Assembly (NCBI GenBank): GCA_036971475.1
Contig: JBAIZL010000005.1
Location: 248,798,323-248,862,322, forward strand
Origin: Prosapia bicincta
Lineage: Eukaryota > Arthropoda > Insecta > Hemiptera > Cercopidae
Direction: 5' to 3'
DNA length: 64,000 bases
This document shows, piece after piece, positions 43,975-56,142 of the stretch. How positions within the stretch are numbered: position 1 is the stretch's first letter; every line of letters begins with the position of its first letter. The position numbers and the translations under genes are program-made. The notes below the pieces were generated by a model that had not been told where the DNA came from, did no database searches, and saw only the letters and a program-made list of their open reading frames with translations.

Positions 43975-44830
43975 TCTTCTTTTTCTGTTACGCATCAGAT
44001 CATGTTTTGATATTCTTTACTGTGTCACATACTGCCATTCACACCGTCCTGCTACGATCTCTGTCATGATTTCCCTTTCTTTTCTAATTCATCCGATGAC
44101 TTTTCCTTCATTCTACCCTGTGTCATATCCTGCCATGCACATCGTTCTCCTACGATATCTTTCTCGGTTTTCTTTTCTCCTGTTATGCATCAGATATCCT
44201 TTTCTACATTCTATCCTGTGCCATATCCCGTCATGCACATTGTCCTGCTACCATCTCTTTCTCGGTTTCCCTTTTTTCTGTTATACTTCAGATGACGTTT
44301 TCATATTCTATCCTGTGTCATACCCTACCTTTTGCCTCGTCCTGCTGCCATCTTTTTCTCGGTTTCCCTTTTTTTCTGGTTTACTTCAGATGGCGTTTTC
44401 ACATTCTATCCTGTGTCATACCCTGCCTCGTATCTCGTCCTGCTACCATCTCTTTCTCGGTTTCTCTTTTTTCTGTTATACTTTAGATGACGTTTTCACA
44501 TTCCTTCCTGTGTCATATCCTGCCATGTGCCTCGCCCTGATACCAGCTCTTCCTCGGTTGCCCTTTCTTCTGTTATACTTTAGATGACGTTTTCACACTC
44601 TATCCTGTGTCATACCCTGCTTTGTGCCTCGTCCTGCTGCCATCTTTTTCTCGGTTTCCCTTTTTTCTGGTTTACTTCAGAAAACGTTTTCACATGTGTC
44701 ATATACTGCCATGTGCCTCGTCTTGCTACTTCTCTTCCTCAGTTTCTCTTTCTACTGTTATGCATTATATGACGTCACATTCAATCCTATGTCATATCCT
44801 GCCAATTTATCTAGGTTTTATTTCCCAGCG
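43975..44830. repeat. 97-bp tandem repeat, eight to nine copies
   Basis: The gatgacgttttc(a/c)(t/c)att block recurs at 44291, 44389, 44486 and 44583 (period 97-98), with more diverged units on both sides. Each unit contains tatcctgtgtcata(t/c)cctgcc, cctcgtcctgct(g/a)c and tctcggtttccctttt. Outer units are shortened. Frames cross it on the plus strand (up to 173 codons, Ser/Phe/Pro-rich), but shift with every unit because 97 is not a multiple of three, so it is non-coding. Confidence 0.92.
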
Positions 44831-44865
44831 TTCATACGGGGCTACTGAAGCCGCTTATTTCTCTG

Positions 44866-45150
44866 TCATACTATCTTATATGTCTTATATAGACCACTAA
44901 GTTGAACTGATAGAAGCACTGATCGTTTATTCTTGTTACGGGAGTCACATCCGCAGCTACATTCTACTGACAGCCCAATAGGGTGGATTTGCTGTCGTAT
45001 ATCTAAACATAGTTTAAGTACATCACTTTGTTCTACAGACAATGGCATCTGGGAGTTTCGATTCATTACTTGTATACAGCGTTGTCTTAATTGAACGTTC
45101 TTTCCCGATTTAACAAGCGGTGGTTCTAGTATGCTGCCCTCATACGCCAT
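44866..45150 (-). CDS. Unrecognised 94-codon open frame
   Basis: The frame starts at an ATG in a good context (agtaaATGG) and reads MAYEGSILEPPLVKSGKNVQ, continuing with a mixed, non-repetitive composition including CSCGCDSR. It ends at a stop at 44866. Upstream (45155-45520) is a GC-richer stretch that could hold a promoter. I recognise no family. It may be a small gene, a first exon or a transposon remnant; codon content is unlike the low-complexity frames elsewhere. Confidence 0.25.
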   Translation of the reverse strand: MAYEGSILEPPLVKSGKNVQLRQRCIQVMNRNSQMPLSVEQSDVLKLCLDIRQQIHPIGLSVECSCGCDSRNKNKRSVLLSVQLSGLYKTYKIV

Positions 45151-45154
45151 TTAC

Positions 45155-45764
45155 TTTCACCGCCACTTCCTATCGAGCGACTCATCTTATTCTTTAGCTG
45201 TCTTGTATTTGTGTATTTTGTATCCCCGCCGGCACCAACGACTTCACAGACTCCCATAACTGGTGATACATGGTTTATACCATCGTAAAGTCCGACTGAC
45301 AGCTACAGCTGGTGCTTTAGACTATCTGTGTTCATACAAAATTAATTTTAACGAGAGGCACTACCCCTTCTTCACTCAGGGTTTACGTTTACTGGCACGC
45401 TGTCGCATATGCTGGTTTTGCTGGCCAACGTACGTGTGGAGTTTACTTCAGCCACCTCGTTCTACCGACGGTAGCATTTGCTGTTTTTATATACGTCAAA
45501 GTGTCACGCATATATAGTTTTTAAGTAATACATTCTGAAAAGAATAAATTTGATTCGGTCTCAACGCACATTTGCCATTCTGTAAATCAGTCTTTTAATA
45601 TTTTCTTATTGCCTTACTTAGAAAAATAAAGCATGAAATGGCGAAATCTCGTGAATACGTTGAATCAGCCGAGACGACGCGACGCCTGTAACGTAACGAA
45701 TAAGACGTGAACTCTGCACATTATTAGATTGTATTACCCATCCATATAAAGTCGATTTCTGCAG
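45155..45764. other. GC-richer stretch, no gene recognised
   Basis: Blocks such as ccccgccggcacc and gccgagacgacgcgacgcctg raise CpG content above the local level. A tataaag word precedes the candidate exon at 45765. It could be promoter or degraded transposon; not resolved. Confidence 0.3.
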
Positions 45765-45849
45765 AACGCTAATTTATTCTCACGTCAAAGAAAATGAAAT
45801 TTCCATTCAGCTCTGTGTTAAAAACGGGAATGAACTGATTCTGCGAAAA
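45765..45849 (+). CDS. Candidate exon, gene unknown
   Basis: Acceptor tcgatttctgcag, strong donor GTAAGT. The frame, after one completing base, reads TLIYSHVKENEISIQLCVKN, then GNELILRK. A 126-base intron with a strong acceptor (ttacttttctttcag at 45975) follows, and the frame can continue GVVLIISRLVETYIVLSK to a stop at about 46033. It may belong to the rabphilin-like gene (its start phase fits an exon ending in phase 2) or to another gene. No domain recognised. Confidence 0.3.
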
Positions 45850-45975
45850 GTAAGTAGGGTTACTTCCGATCCTTTGCAAGTATAAGGATAGTTAACTAAT
45901 AGTGCGGTCTTGTTACTTGTACTACTGCAGTGTTTTATTTTCTAAATTTAATTAAACATTTTACTTTTCTTTCAG

Positions 45976-46033
45976 GGCGTGGTACTCATAATTTCGAGAT
46001 TGGTAGAAACATATATCGTTTTAAGTAAAATAT
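45976..46033 (+). CDS. Candidate 3' continuation of the exon at 45765
   Basis: Follows a strong pyrimidine-rich acceptor. In phase 0 it reads GVVLIISRLVETYIVLSKI and then stops. In the frame needing two bases it reads RGTHNFEIGRNIYRF up to a GTAAAA donor at 46025. I cannot choose between them from sequence alone. Confidence 0.2.
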
Positions 46034-46400
46034 AAAATTTTATAGATTCATTGTAGCCTAATAGTACCGTGAAATTTGAATAACATATAAGTGTAATATG
46101 TAGCCTGATAATGTCATGTAATATTACATATATAATATGTAATAAGTCGACTAATAATGTTATCAAATATATATTAAAAAATGTGATATACAGCCTAATA
46201 GTGTCATGTAATATGTGTACTATATATTGAATGTAGTATGTAGGGAAATCCTTGAATTATGTGTAATATTTATTTAGTGTAGTATGTAACCTAATAATGC
46301 CCTGTAATATTATATGTATAATATGTAATAAGTCGACTAATAATGCCATGTAATATATAACAATAGATGTGATATGTAACCTAATATTGTTATGTAATTA
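46034..46400. repeat. Irregular repeats of an atgtaatatgtagcctaata-type word
   Basis: The words tgtaatatgta, gcctaata(a/g)tg and tcatgtaatat recur at uneven spacing of about 40-80 bases. The same family of words resumes at 47370-47720. Degenerate minisatellite. Confidence 0.75.
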
Positions 46401-46749
46401 GTTTGAATGGAAAGTAAATTTTGAATTTTTAAAATTTAATTTATGTTAACCTAAGAGAGGTTTATCTCCCTTAGGCTATTCAATTTTTGCTTAATTTTGA
46501 CTTGAAATAATATATTTTGAAATAAAGTTTTATTAAATAAAAAAGATTGTTCATATAACCTTGTACAGCTAAACGGTGAAGTATCTTCCAAAATTGGTTG
46601 GTTCTTTGGCCTTGTCCATTACTATCTTGAAGCTCCTATGTCTTCTCACTGCATGGCGTCTGTGGAAATCTCTGTTTACTCAATGTGACAAGATCTTATA
46701 AACAATCTCTCTCCATGCCTTTACCGAGCCCAATATTATCTTATCTTTA
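46401..46749. other. Sequence with nothing recognised
   Basis: No repeat or coding signal supported. Confidence 0.35.
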
Positions 46750-47365
46750 AATCTAATTTTAGGCCATACAATTTTAGATTATGAATATTTTCAGTACATT
46801 TTAAGAATTACAATTTTCCTAGCTAGGCCTAGGTTACTCTACTTACATTTTTTTCCTATATTTACTATTCTTTGTTTTATTTAGTTACCATTTATGTAAT
46901 ATAAGGCGTTTTGGCCTGGTTTCATAAACTAAACTATTACCGTCCTATTGGCACCGGCCATCTAGGATGACTACTTTTAGGTTATAGTTTTGTTTAATAC
47001 ATCTTATGAATTACAATTTGTTCTATCTATGTCTAAGTTAATCGTTCTACCCTTTTGTAGTCTATTATTTACTATTCTGTATTTTATTTAGTACAAATTT
47101 AATTATTATTAGGTGCTTCGGCCGGGTTCCATAATGTAAACTTTTACCATTCAATTTACACCGGTCGATTAACCTTTGGCCAATTTAGGGCTATGTTTGT
47201 TTCTAATATATTTTAACACACACAGCTTGTCTAGTAAATTTGTCACAATTTAGTTCTAAGTAACTGTTAACATTCTCTTGACCTATATTTGCTATTTTTT
47301 ATTTCATTGATTTAAACTAGGTAATTTTAATTATAGGTACTTTGGCCTTGTTCCATATTCTAGCC
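46750..47365. repeat. Diverged tandem repeat, three units of about 206-224 bp
   Basis: Each unit carries ttacaat or acaca near its start, tattta(c)ta/gctatt(c/t)t(t)g/tattt, a block g(c/g)(g/t)ttttggcc or tgcttcggcc followed by t/g ggttcc or gtttcat, and then a taaact(a)(t)(t)acc block with a ccgg(c/t)c word. The ggcc anchors lie at about 46913, 47119 and 47343. Old. Confidence 0.6.
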
Positions 47366-47369
47366 TTAT

Positions 47370-47720
47370 ATGTAGCCTTATATTCTAGTAATATGTAGCC
47401 TTATATGGTCATGCAATATATGTAATATAGACCTACAGGCTATTATGTAAAATATATTGCTAAATAATATGTAACCTCATAGTGTCTTGTAATATGTGTA
47501 ATACATTAGTAAAATATACTGCCATGTAATATGTAGCTAAATAGTGGCATACAATATGTGTAACATATATTATAGGCTATAGTGCCATGTAACATGAAAT
47601 ACGTAGCCTATTAAAACAATGTAATATGTGTAATATATGGCATGTAAAATATAGTGTCATGAATACGTATGGTGATAATGGCTTGTAATATGTAATATTT
47701 AGCTTCCATAAACATGTAGT
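47370..47720. repeat. Second block of atgtaatatgtagcc-type irregular repeats
   Basis: Same words as at 46034-46400 (tgtaatatgtagcc, catgtaa, tagtgtcatg). The two blocks surround the 200-base repeat. Confidence 0.7.
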
Positions 47721-47861
47721 ATGTAGAGTATGGTTTGTTTAGAGTATTAAATTATCAGAAATTGCAATAGATATTTCAATTACCAGTAAGTATAAGAGTT
47801 CAAGTGTCACTGATATATTTACGTAATTTACCAAAACCAAAGGCCAAAGTCAGCAGTATAA

Positions 47862-47862
47862 C

Positions 47863-47898
<36 letters not shown>

Positions 47899-47933
47899 AT
47901 GCGTGGGTGGGTGGGTGGGTGTGTGTGTGTGTT
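47862..47933. repeat. GT microsatellite with a G-quadruplex-type core
   Basis: (GT)n with four GGG runs separated by single T at 47905-47919, a canonical one-base-loop quadruplex motif on the plus strand. Confidence 0.9.
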
Positions 47934-47939
47934 GAACGA

Positions 47940-48889
47940 TTTTATGGTTGTTATTAATACATATTTCAATTATTTGAAATTTAAATTACAAAAATTTGAG
48001 TCTCACAAACGTATCTTTACATAATTCTAGTAACGTGAGCATTGACATTAGCTCAAAACCCCTCATCCCCCTGTACCTACACTGTAACCCTTTCACATGT
48101 GCCCTCTGAATAGGTTTCATTTTCCCCAATTCCCTCAACTCATCTCAACCTATCCCTTGAAAAAATTATTAATATGAAATTTTTGAACAATCTTTACTTA
48201 AAATAATAAACAAATTTACAGATTATAATTAGTTGAACTTTGAAAATTCTATTCGTGTTTTTTTTTAATATTACCGAATTTGTTGTAAGTAACTCATAAT
48301 TTCAATTATTTCAAAATAACCTCTTGAATAATTTAAAAATAGTCTCTTGTGGTGAATCCGTTAATAGATTTACAATTGGCAATTTATATTAATATACAAA
48401 ATTCTATTTTAAAAAATAATAAAGGTTACTATCTATATTCGTGCCGTTTTGTAAAATATATTTAATATACATAAATCAATAGCATGTAATTGGTTTTGTT
48501 TAGCATAGCATTTAAGCAGTCATTTTACAGCAGCTCATTTTGGGTCAACAGTTCGGTAAAGTATTTTCATTTAGAAACCCCAGTTCTATTTAATTTAATG
48601 TCAAACGATAAATGGATTCATCCATGCACACTTTAAACATCTTTTTACAAACATACCTTCATGTTCTCGATCGCTTTTCTACAACTCTCAGGTTATTTGA
48701 CCATAAACGTTTTTTAAAAAATAGTTTTTACCTAATAGACTTATTGTACATTCTGTTTGATAGCTGGTGACTGAATTTCAATTAAGTCACTAACTTCATC
48801 AAGTAGAGTCGGAAAATTGTAACAGCCTAGTTAGTAGCATTGGATAATTGTATTTTGCCTGTGGCGCTGCATGCAATTTGCAGCAGCGG
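47940..48889. other. Sequence with nothing recognised
   Basis: AT-rich with no supported feature. Confidence 0.4.
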
Positions 48890-49036
48890 TCCAGTAATCA
48901 ACTTCCGCTACAACGGCCCGCGATAGGTTTAACAGTTACCGAACGGTCGATGTATATCCTGGGTCAGATGTCACGTCACCCAGGAGACGGCGAAATGTCT
49001 GTTTATCCTGTGAAACATTTACCGCGGGGGGTTTAA
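48890..49036 (+). CDS. Candidate terminal exon, gene unknown
   Basis: This is a compact CpG-rich island in AT-rich DNA. After a possible acceptor (catgcaatttgcag) the frame reads QRSSNQLPLQRPAIGLTVTE, then RSMYILGQMSRHPGDGEMSV and YPVKHLPRGV, and stops. Composition and length look like an exon. No family is recognised, and phase 0 does not follow from the last supported rabphilin-like exon without another exon in between. Confidence 0.25.
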   Translation, partial: SSNQLPLQRPAIGLTVTERSMYILGQMSRHPGDGEMSVYPVKHLPRGV

Positions 49037-50437
49037 AGAGGTAACGATGCATCCCTTCTTACCCATGTTTACGTTATAAATTAGAGTCACTTTTCTCATT
49101 AACTCTTCAACCTACGAAAACCAAAGTTATTGTTTTTTACACCTGTGTTGTATGTAAGTCATGTAGCAAACTATGCATTTCTTAAAGAATATCGTTTTCA
49201 ATTTGCAAGGTGAATAATTTTGTATTTAATCATAACATGTTTAAATATTGTTATACTTGACTTATATACTAACAACTTTTAAAATAGTTTTATCGTAATT
49301 TAATATTATATAATTTTAAAAGTTTTAATACAGTAGTTTATCATGTTGTAGTATGCAAAAAATTATATTTTTTATATATATAATAGCGCATAACATATCA
49401 AACATAACAACATACGGAAAACAAAAATACATAGTAAAAATCAAATATTGTAAATAGTAAAATCATTAATCATGACTTAAATTCTTCCAGGCCGCGTTTT
49501 AATCCGTTACTTTCTTTCTCAGAGTTTAGCATCTTTATTTTCCTGATAATCATAGCTTCATTGGTTATTCTTTTGGTTGAATTTCTGTTTCTGTACATCA
49601 TGAGCGACTCTCTTAACCTGTCATTCCTTTATTACTATGTCTATCTTCTTAGTTTTACTTCATTGAATGTCATTACACCATCAGACACGTTCAAGAGTTT
49701 CCCTTTCAACAAAACATTTGCCATTGACCGCACTAGAGGACCGCACTAGAGTCATATTTTAGGTCTTGCAATGGAAATAATTTTTAAATATATTGTTGTA
49801 TGGAACACACCTGAACCCCGGGTTTAATTACCTACAATATTGTCAAATCAACCAATGGGAGACATTTCCCACGCCGTTTTTTAATATTTTCAAAATTAGT
49901 AACATTATTTCTTATCGCTTTGCCATAGTGAGAGTGATTTATTAATGCTTAAGTTTTCTTTAATTGTTTAGTATAAAAACGTGTAATGTTCAATAGTGGT
50001 ACAATTTGTGTCCTGGCACCGGTCCCAAGCACAAAATAAACATGCATTACGTTTTTTATGAATTTATTGAAACTATTTTCTGTAAAACTAATTTAAAATT
50101 ATAATGTATTTTGTATCAAACAACTGATAAAAACGACAATGTAATATAAAACAAGAAAATATATTTAAGCGTTGCCTACAATCCTTCAACCCCCTTTAAC
50201 CTATTACAATTTGTATGAGATTTTCACGTCCACATTTATAAGTTAAACGTACATTGAACTTTGGTGAAGTACATTTAAAACGATGTCAATAATCGCAATG
50301 TAAATGGTTTACGAGAAGATTAATGGGAGAGAAATACGCTAAAACTAATAGTGGATGAGGTATACTCATTGCTAGAAGCTCAGTCGACATTTAGGAGGAA
50401 AAAAACCTATAAATTTCTTAGCTCTACCGGAAATCCG
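49037..50437. other. Sequence with nothing recognised
   Basis: AT-rich. A short direct repeat (gaccgcactagag) lies at about 49726 and 49739. No supported feature. Confidence 0.4.
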
Positions 50438-50482
50438 CTAACCCGGGATCATTGCGTTCCAAGCCAAGTACTCTACCATTAA
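50438..50482 (-). other. tRNA-like relic (SINE or tRNA pseudogene fragment)
   Basis: The minus strand reads taatGGTAGAGTACTTGG (A-box type), an anticodon-arm-like ttggaacgcaa and gatcccgggtt (5' half of a B box). It lacks the second half of the TψC arm and cannot fold fully. Confidence 0.4.
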
Positions 50483-50508
50483 ATGTCTTTAAAATTAAAT
50501 ACCAAATA

Positions 50509-51173
50509 CAGTAGACCCTCATTGGCAAAACTACAGGATATCCTGCAAATAGTCTATGTATCGTATTTGAAAACAAGGACAAAAAAGACAGTACAGTTAC
50601 TGTGTAGATTGTAAGATAATTTGTTCCCAAAACTCCATTATACTGTACACGACTCAAAAGATAGGCATTCCTTATTTATAACAAGTGGCGTTATCGTCAC
50701 TGACAAACCGTTGTTTGAGTCAATCCGTCGCCTACATCCAACTCCATACATAAGTTTAGCATCACTTCTGTTTACTTACTGCTAATTTAATAGTTTTCGA
50801 TAAATAGTTTTCGATTTAATAGAAATCCAAACATCGATAATAGTATTCGAGCTAACTCGGATTTTGTTTTTCCCGTTAGTTGCCAAACAAGTGTCGAATT
50901 CACTGGTCGTGTCTGCTAGTTTTGGAAACGTTGCGTCTACTTGTGGAATTGATTAGAATGTTCGTGTTTTAGGATAGAAAGAAAACATATTTAACAATAG
51001 AAAATGTATATAATTATTTAGTATGTTACTATACCGTAATGTATTATAAGTATACAGTATAGTTGTAATTAATGTTAACATTTTTGTTGTGGAACGTAAC
51101 CCTCCCCTATCCATATACAGTATTCGTGGTAATTTCGGGGAACCTACCCCCCGCAAATAACGAAGGATCACTG
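50509..51173. mobile_element. Tigger/pogo-like non-autonomous DNA transposon
   Basis: The ends are ta-CAGTAGACCCTC at 50507 and, on the minus strand, ta-CAGTGATCCTTCGTTATT from 51173, followed by a G-rich gcggggggtaggttcc block typical of the Tigger terminal repeats of the pogo group. TA flanks both ends. The two ends match only partly and there is no transposase frame, so this is an old MITE. Confidence 0.45.
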
Positions 51174-51175
51174 TA

Positions 51176-52199
51176 TATAAAATAAACTCCAATGTAGGAA
51201 TCTCTACGCCGAAAGGAGATAACAGCATAGTTTAAGACTCCACACAGTTGGTACATCTTCAGATTTTAGTGGGAGACCATACAGTCGGATCTAAGGACAG
51301 GAGAATCGTTTTTATAATGTTTATATCTATCGTCCACGCCGATACAAATGTAGGTAAGCTTAGAATTCTGTCTCTGCTACAGGCAGCATTCTTCCCCTTA
51401 ATCCTTATCCTTCCACTACAGTGAATAAAGTCAGACGGTGGAATCCTTGATATTAACTTTTTTCTAGCCTCTATTTCCGCCCGCCCGTATCAACAATTTT
51501 ACTTCCTCGGTTTTAAATCTCCGTTTCAAATGTACATTTATATCTTCGTGTTATTATTTGTAAGTAAAATATTTCTAGGCGCGTCAAACACATTTTCTGA
51601 TTGAGAAAAAAAGATTCATTTCGCGTTATAAGAACAATATTTTCTTGGCTAATGTTTAACTTAGAGGTTATTTGGAGGTTATGTTTACACCATTTTCAAA
51701 GGCAATTTCATGTACATTAAGAAATAACGTTTATTTGATTAGACAAATTGTTTCTTTTGTAATTTTTAGGCGATGATAACCGTTTTTGGTTGCTCGCTTA
51801 AAAAAAAAATGTAGGCTAATTCATAGATTGTGTTACTTCTTATTGTACATTATTTAGTTAGAATCTTGGTCAATATTATTTACCAATTGATGGAAATAAT
51901 AATTTATATGTTGATAAATACTACTTTAAATACAATTTATAAATCATACTATAATAGATTACACTCAGTGAAAAAGGATGAATGTGTGCATTGTAAACTT
52001 TTATTACCGGGATGAAATTTGTTTCCAAGTCATTGAGCGCTTATTGTCTACAACCTGAGGCAATAGTTGGTGTCCTGAGGTAATAGTGTTGGATCTCCTA
52101 TTCCAAAAATTTCAAATATTCTTGCGTAATCTGAAAATCGATCAGCTTGTGTTTTTCGTTTGGCTGCTGATGTGTTCTTTTCACAGCTTTCTCTTGGGT
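51176..52199. other. Sequence with nothing recognised
   Basis: Mixed composition, no repeat or coding signal. Confidence 0.4.
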
Positions 52200-52560
52200 T
52201 ATGTACCGTCAAACTAAATGAAAAGAAAAACCTAGTATAACCAAGGTAACTGACTCAAACTAAACGTATCTGTATGACCTACATGAACGTAGTTTTTCTG
52301 ATAAATTCTTCCCATTGCGCTGTCTCAGGCTGTTCCAAATGGACACTGCGACACAAAAGATTTCAGTAGACGAACGGCCAAACCATCTACTTTAGTCTCT
52401 CAACCTTGAGTTCTAACGGCTTCCGAATGAACTTGTATCCTGTACTTATATTTTTTTCTTAGTTTAAGTAACTCGTACTTTTTATCTCTCATTAGGAGTG
52501 TCACATCGTCGGTATACTTTGTGTCTATGAAATTCTCAGCATCCGTTTTCCTACTGACCT
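52200..52560 (-). pseudogene. Small non-LTR retrotransposon relic with YTDD block
   Basis: The minus strand at about 52545-52460 reads ENFIDTKYTDDVTLLMRDKK, then YELLKLRKK, resembling the YADD.TLL block of LINE RTs (A to T change). About 130 bases on it reads VSIWNSLRQRN, resembling the C-terminal WNSLP block. The order fits a LINE with an internal deletion. Stops are present. Confidence 0.45.
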
Positions 52561-53224
52561 TTTTTCACACTCACCTGTAACCTTCAACTTTGCTCACCTC
52601 CGGCCATCTCTTCTCCATCCTTCCACTCTTCGATTTTACACTGCATCTTGTGCGTAAGAAAGTAGTGATTCATTTCTCGAGTTTAAACTGTGGTTCAAAA
52701 CCTGTATCTCCAGAAATAAATCTCTCAGAAGAACCATCTCTTGAATTTATAACAAAACCAATTATCCACTTTTAAACTTTCCTCCGTGTTATAGCCTTGG
52801 TTAGCGTTCCCTCAGATAGTGGTTTTTGATATCCCTGACTCTGCACTTGCAACGACTGGCATCCCACAAACTCTCTCCCTACATGCTTATGAACCAATTA
52901 TCTGTTTTCATATCCATTCCTCTAACTTTGTTTTGGTGTGATTTAATGATTTTTATATATCTTTAATTTCTAGATTTCTTTAGCTGATCAAAATGAAATG
53001 TCGATGGAATGGTTACGTGAAAGTTGGGATTAGCCTTGTGTTTGACCTAATTAAATACGGGATTTGTGACTGGGAAATTACATCGCGTCTCTTTCAAAAT
53101 GACTTTACTTTTAGGTTTTAAGTTGAGGAAAAAACATACAAACTATTTTTTTATAATTATTCAAAATTAAAAATTTTTAAGTTTTCAATTTCTCTTATTA
53201 TACGTTTCCACTTGTTTGGACCGT

Positions 53225-53228
<4 letters not shown>
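52561..53228. other. Sequence with nothing recognised
   Basis: No supported feature. Confidence 0.4.
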
Positions 53229-53299
<71 letters not shown>

Positions 53300-53300
53300 T
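53229..53300. repeat. (TA)n-(GA)n-(GT)n compound microsatellite
   Basis: Three successive dinucleotide runs. Confidence 0.96.
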
Positions 53301-54429
53301 GTGTGTGTTTGTACTCTTATATCTTGTACTCTTATGCATTCACAATTAATGTATTTTACCCGAAACTAATTGCTTAAAAAAACACGTTACCAAATGAAGA
53401 CTTTTAAATGTATACGATTAAGAAAAAAACAAAATTGCTATTTATTGCATTTCCTAACACGTTAAACATAATCTTTGTTCACCGATGACCGTTGTTCTTA
53501 TTTACAGAATTAATTATACGAAACTAAATTATCCGAACCTTATTTTAATGTCCTTTTATCCAATTACCTGGCTTTTCTCTTTTCATTTATTTTCTATTTA
53601 CCTTTCCAGCTGTAATACAAAATTAGTTGCAATTTATTTTAATTGGTGGATGCTAACATTTTAATTTTCACTCGACTAAACAAAAGCGTGACGCCTTTCA
53701 AATAGCTCTTAGAACACCTTTATACGTGAGTGGCTTTTTTAAAGGATGAGTAGAAATACTAGATAGAACGGTAAAAAATATTTCATGTTACTTCTTTGTA
53801 TCTGAGATACAAAAACAAGTTGAAACATTTCGCGGAATTTACTGTAATCTCGATTTTAACGTCTCTAGAGACGAATTATTTTTCCAGGTGTTTACGAAAC
53901 CCTGGTATAACTAATTGAGCCAAATGAAAAAACGTTTTCCCCAAGAACGTCATTCTATTCACTTTCAAGATTACATTTTAATTAACTATTAACAAGGGCA
54001 AAGGATATTCAGCTCAAGGGTCGCTTTAATAATCGCTTCGTGGGATTATTGGAGGGGAAATAGTTAGGCCTACCTTTTGAGCAAATAAAACCTTAATAAA
54101 ATTGTAGACTTAAAATATTTTAAATAAAAACTATTATAATTTAAATAATTTTAACGCAATTAAATATTTAAAATAATTATTTATATGTAGCCCATATAAA
54201 TAGAAAATGTAAGCAAAAAGCTTCAAATAAATAACAATCGAGATTTTCTAATAAACTGTTGCTTGTTTTTATTCATTATAAAACACAAATTTCATCGGTT
54301 ACTTCTAAGCGTAGAGCTTTAAGACGTAACCTCCCTTAAAGTAACCCCTAAGTAGAGCATCTTTCACGCTTGTTTTTACCATGATTTCATTAGTTTGGAT
54401 TTCGTTACATCTGTCTGTCTGTCCAGGTG
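53301..54429. other. Sequence with nothing recognised
   Basis: AT-rich with no supported feature. Confidence 0.4.
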
Positions 54430-54820
54430 GAATTTTGGAATCGAATTTAAACTAACTTCCTGATGAGCTAGAGACCTGGAATTTTAAACATAGGTTATAA
54501 TTAGATAATGATGCAATATTCACTTAGTTTCTTGTCTCTACATTTGTCTAAACAATAGTTGTTTAAACAAATCAAATTTGGTTGATGAGTTAGAGACCTG
54601 GGATTTTTTTCAAATATATGTCAGATCTGAATATTATTCTGTTCCTTGCCCGCAATATTGTTTAAACAATATTTGTTTTTAAAATATTAAATTTGATTGT
54701 CGAGGTGCAGACTTGAAATTTTAAAGAAAAGTCAGGACCGGATGAGAATGCAACATTCACTCGCTTTAAGTTTGCTTAAACATTATTTAACTAAAAAAAC
54801 TAGATTTGCTTGTGTACACT
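54430..54820. repeat. Diverged tandem repeat, three units of about 120 bp
   Basis: The anchor tgatgag(c/t)tagagacctgg (changed to tgtcgaggtgcagacttg in the last unit) is followed by attttaaa or atttttttcaaa, a gat(a)atg/tgaatatt block, a cactt/c.. block and a (c/t)taaacaatat/agtt block. It is degenerate. Confidence 0.65.
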
Positions 54821-56009
54821 GGTGCTTTATATGTCCCTGTCAGAGTTTCATAAATATTTGCAAAATCGACTGAAATTTTTCACCCGGACATAAGGCTAAA
54901 AACCATAAGATAATTAATCAAATAATTTTTATAATATACCACGTTTTTAAAGCGGACTAAAAATCATAAAATAATTTTTCATTGCCCTCCTACAATTTTG
55001 TTGTGGCCCTCCTTGTTAGTGGCTGTGGATATATTTGTAATAATTGAAGGGTAAAACGTGGGGCGCAATTCATGACAGTTAAGGAGAAGAAAATAATTAA
55101 ATTACAGTGAATGTCATTTTCAATTCACTGAAATCAGCTATGAATTTATCCGGATTATCTAATTCTATTATTTACTGACTGCGGCCCAAATTTTTCTCTT
55201 TATTTATTACAAATATATCCATAGACACTAACAATTCTCCCTCAAATAGTAGAAAGGTCACGAAAAGTTATTTTTTAACTTTTTAGTTCAATTTAAAAAT
55301 ATGGTATATTGGAAAAAAATTATTAAATTTATTATTTCTAATACTAACATTGTGACTCTCAGGAGATGGACCTCGATCTGTTTGTAGAAGGGCATAAATA
55401 ATAAATAAAAGTAAGAGAAAATGATAAATAGGATTAGGTAGTAAGAACAACATATAATAGAGGCAACATGTAATTGTAAAACTTAGGAGTGTAAAGAGTA
55501 AGAGTGTTAGAATAAGGAGTAAGAAAGTAAATGTGGGCGGTGACGGCATCCTTCACGAGCAACCCAGAAGGTTTGGTAAGTGCTTCCAGCGACAAACCGA
55601 TTGCCTGCCCTTTAAATACATATTACCTGGACAATCGGGGCATCCTGTAGGAGCAGGATCGTATAAATAAGCTGACATTTTATAAATGTCTCATTTATGA
55701 CGCTTTGTTAATAATATCTATTTAAATCTCTAAATGTTTTGCCTTTTCGGTTGTTAGACAATTATTTTTGTAATAATTTATTACAAACAAAAAAAGTAAA
55801 AGAATTTAATACTTCTTACTTATAAAATGTGTTATTAATTTTAAAAATGTTACGCACATAACTAAATGAAATTGCAATTAGGCTTTACTCTTAAAATAAA
55901 CAGTTGAAAGATAAAGTGAATAATTGTTTGAAGTAACTAGATAGTCAAATCTTGTCAACGTACTCGGCACCTCAAACCATTTCTTTTTCGTATACCTAAT
56001 AATTCCGTT
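54821..56009. other. Sequence with nothing recognised
   Basis: AT-rich. A GC-richer patch at 55540-55670 has no readable motif. Confidence 0.4.
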
Positions 56010-56014
56010 TACTG

Positions 56015-56084
<70 letters not shown>

Positions 56085-56088
56085 CTAC

Positions 56089-56142
<54 letters not shown>

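Noticed and set aside
43999..44900. Plus-strand frame of 173 codons and neighbours, Ser/Phe-rich
   Set aside because: It lies in the 97-bp tandem array; the frame shifts with each unit and the peptide is not conserved.
50438..50482. Functional tRNA gene
   Set aside because: The T arm is broken by an insertion and the acceptor stem does not pair.
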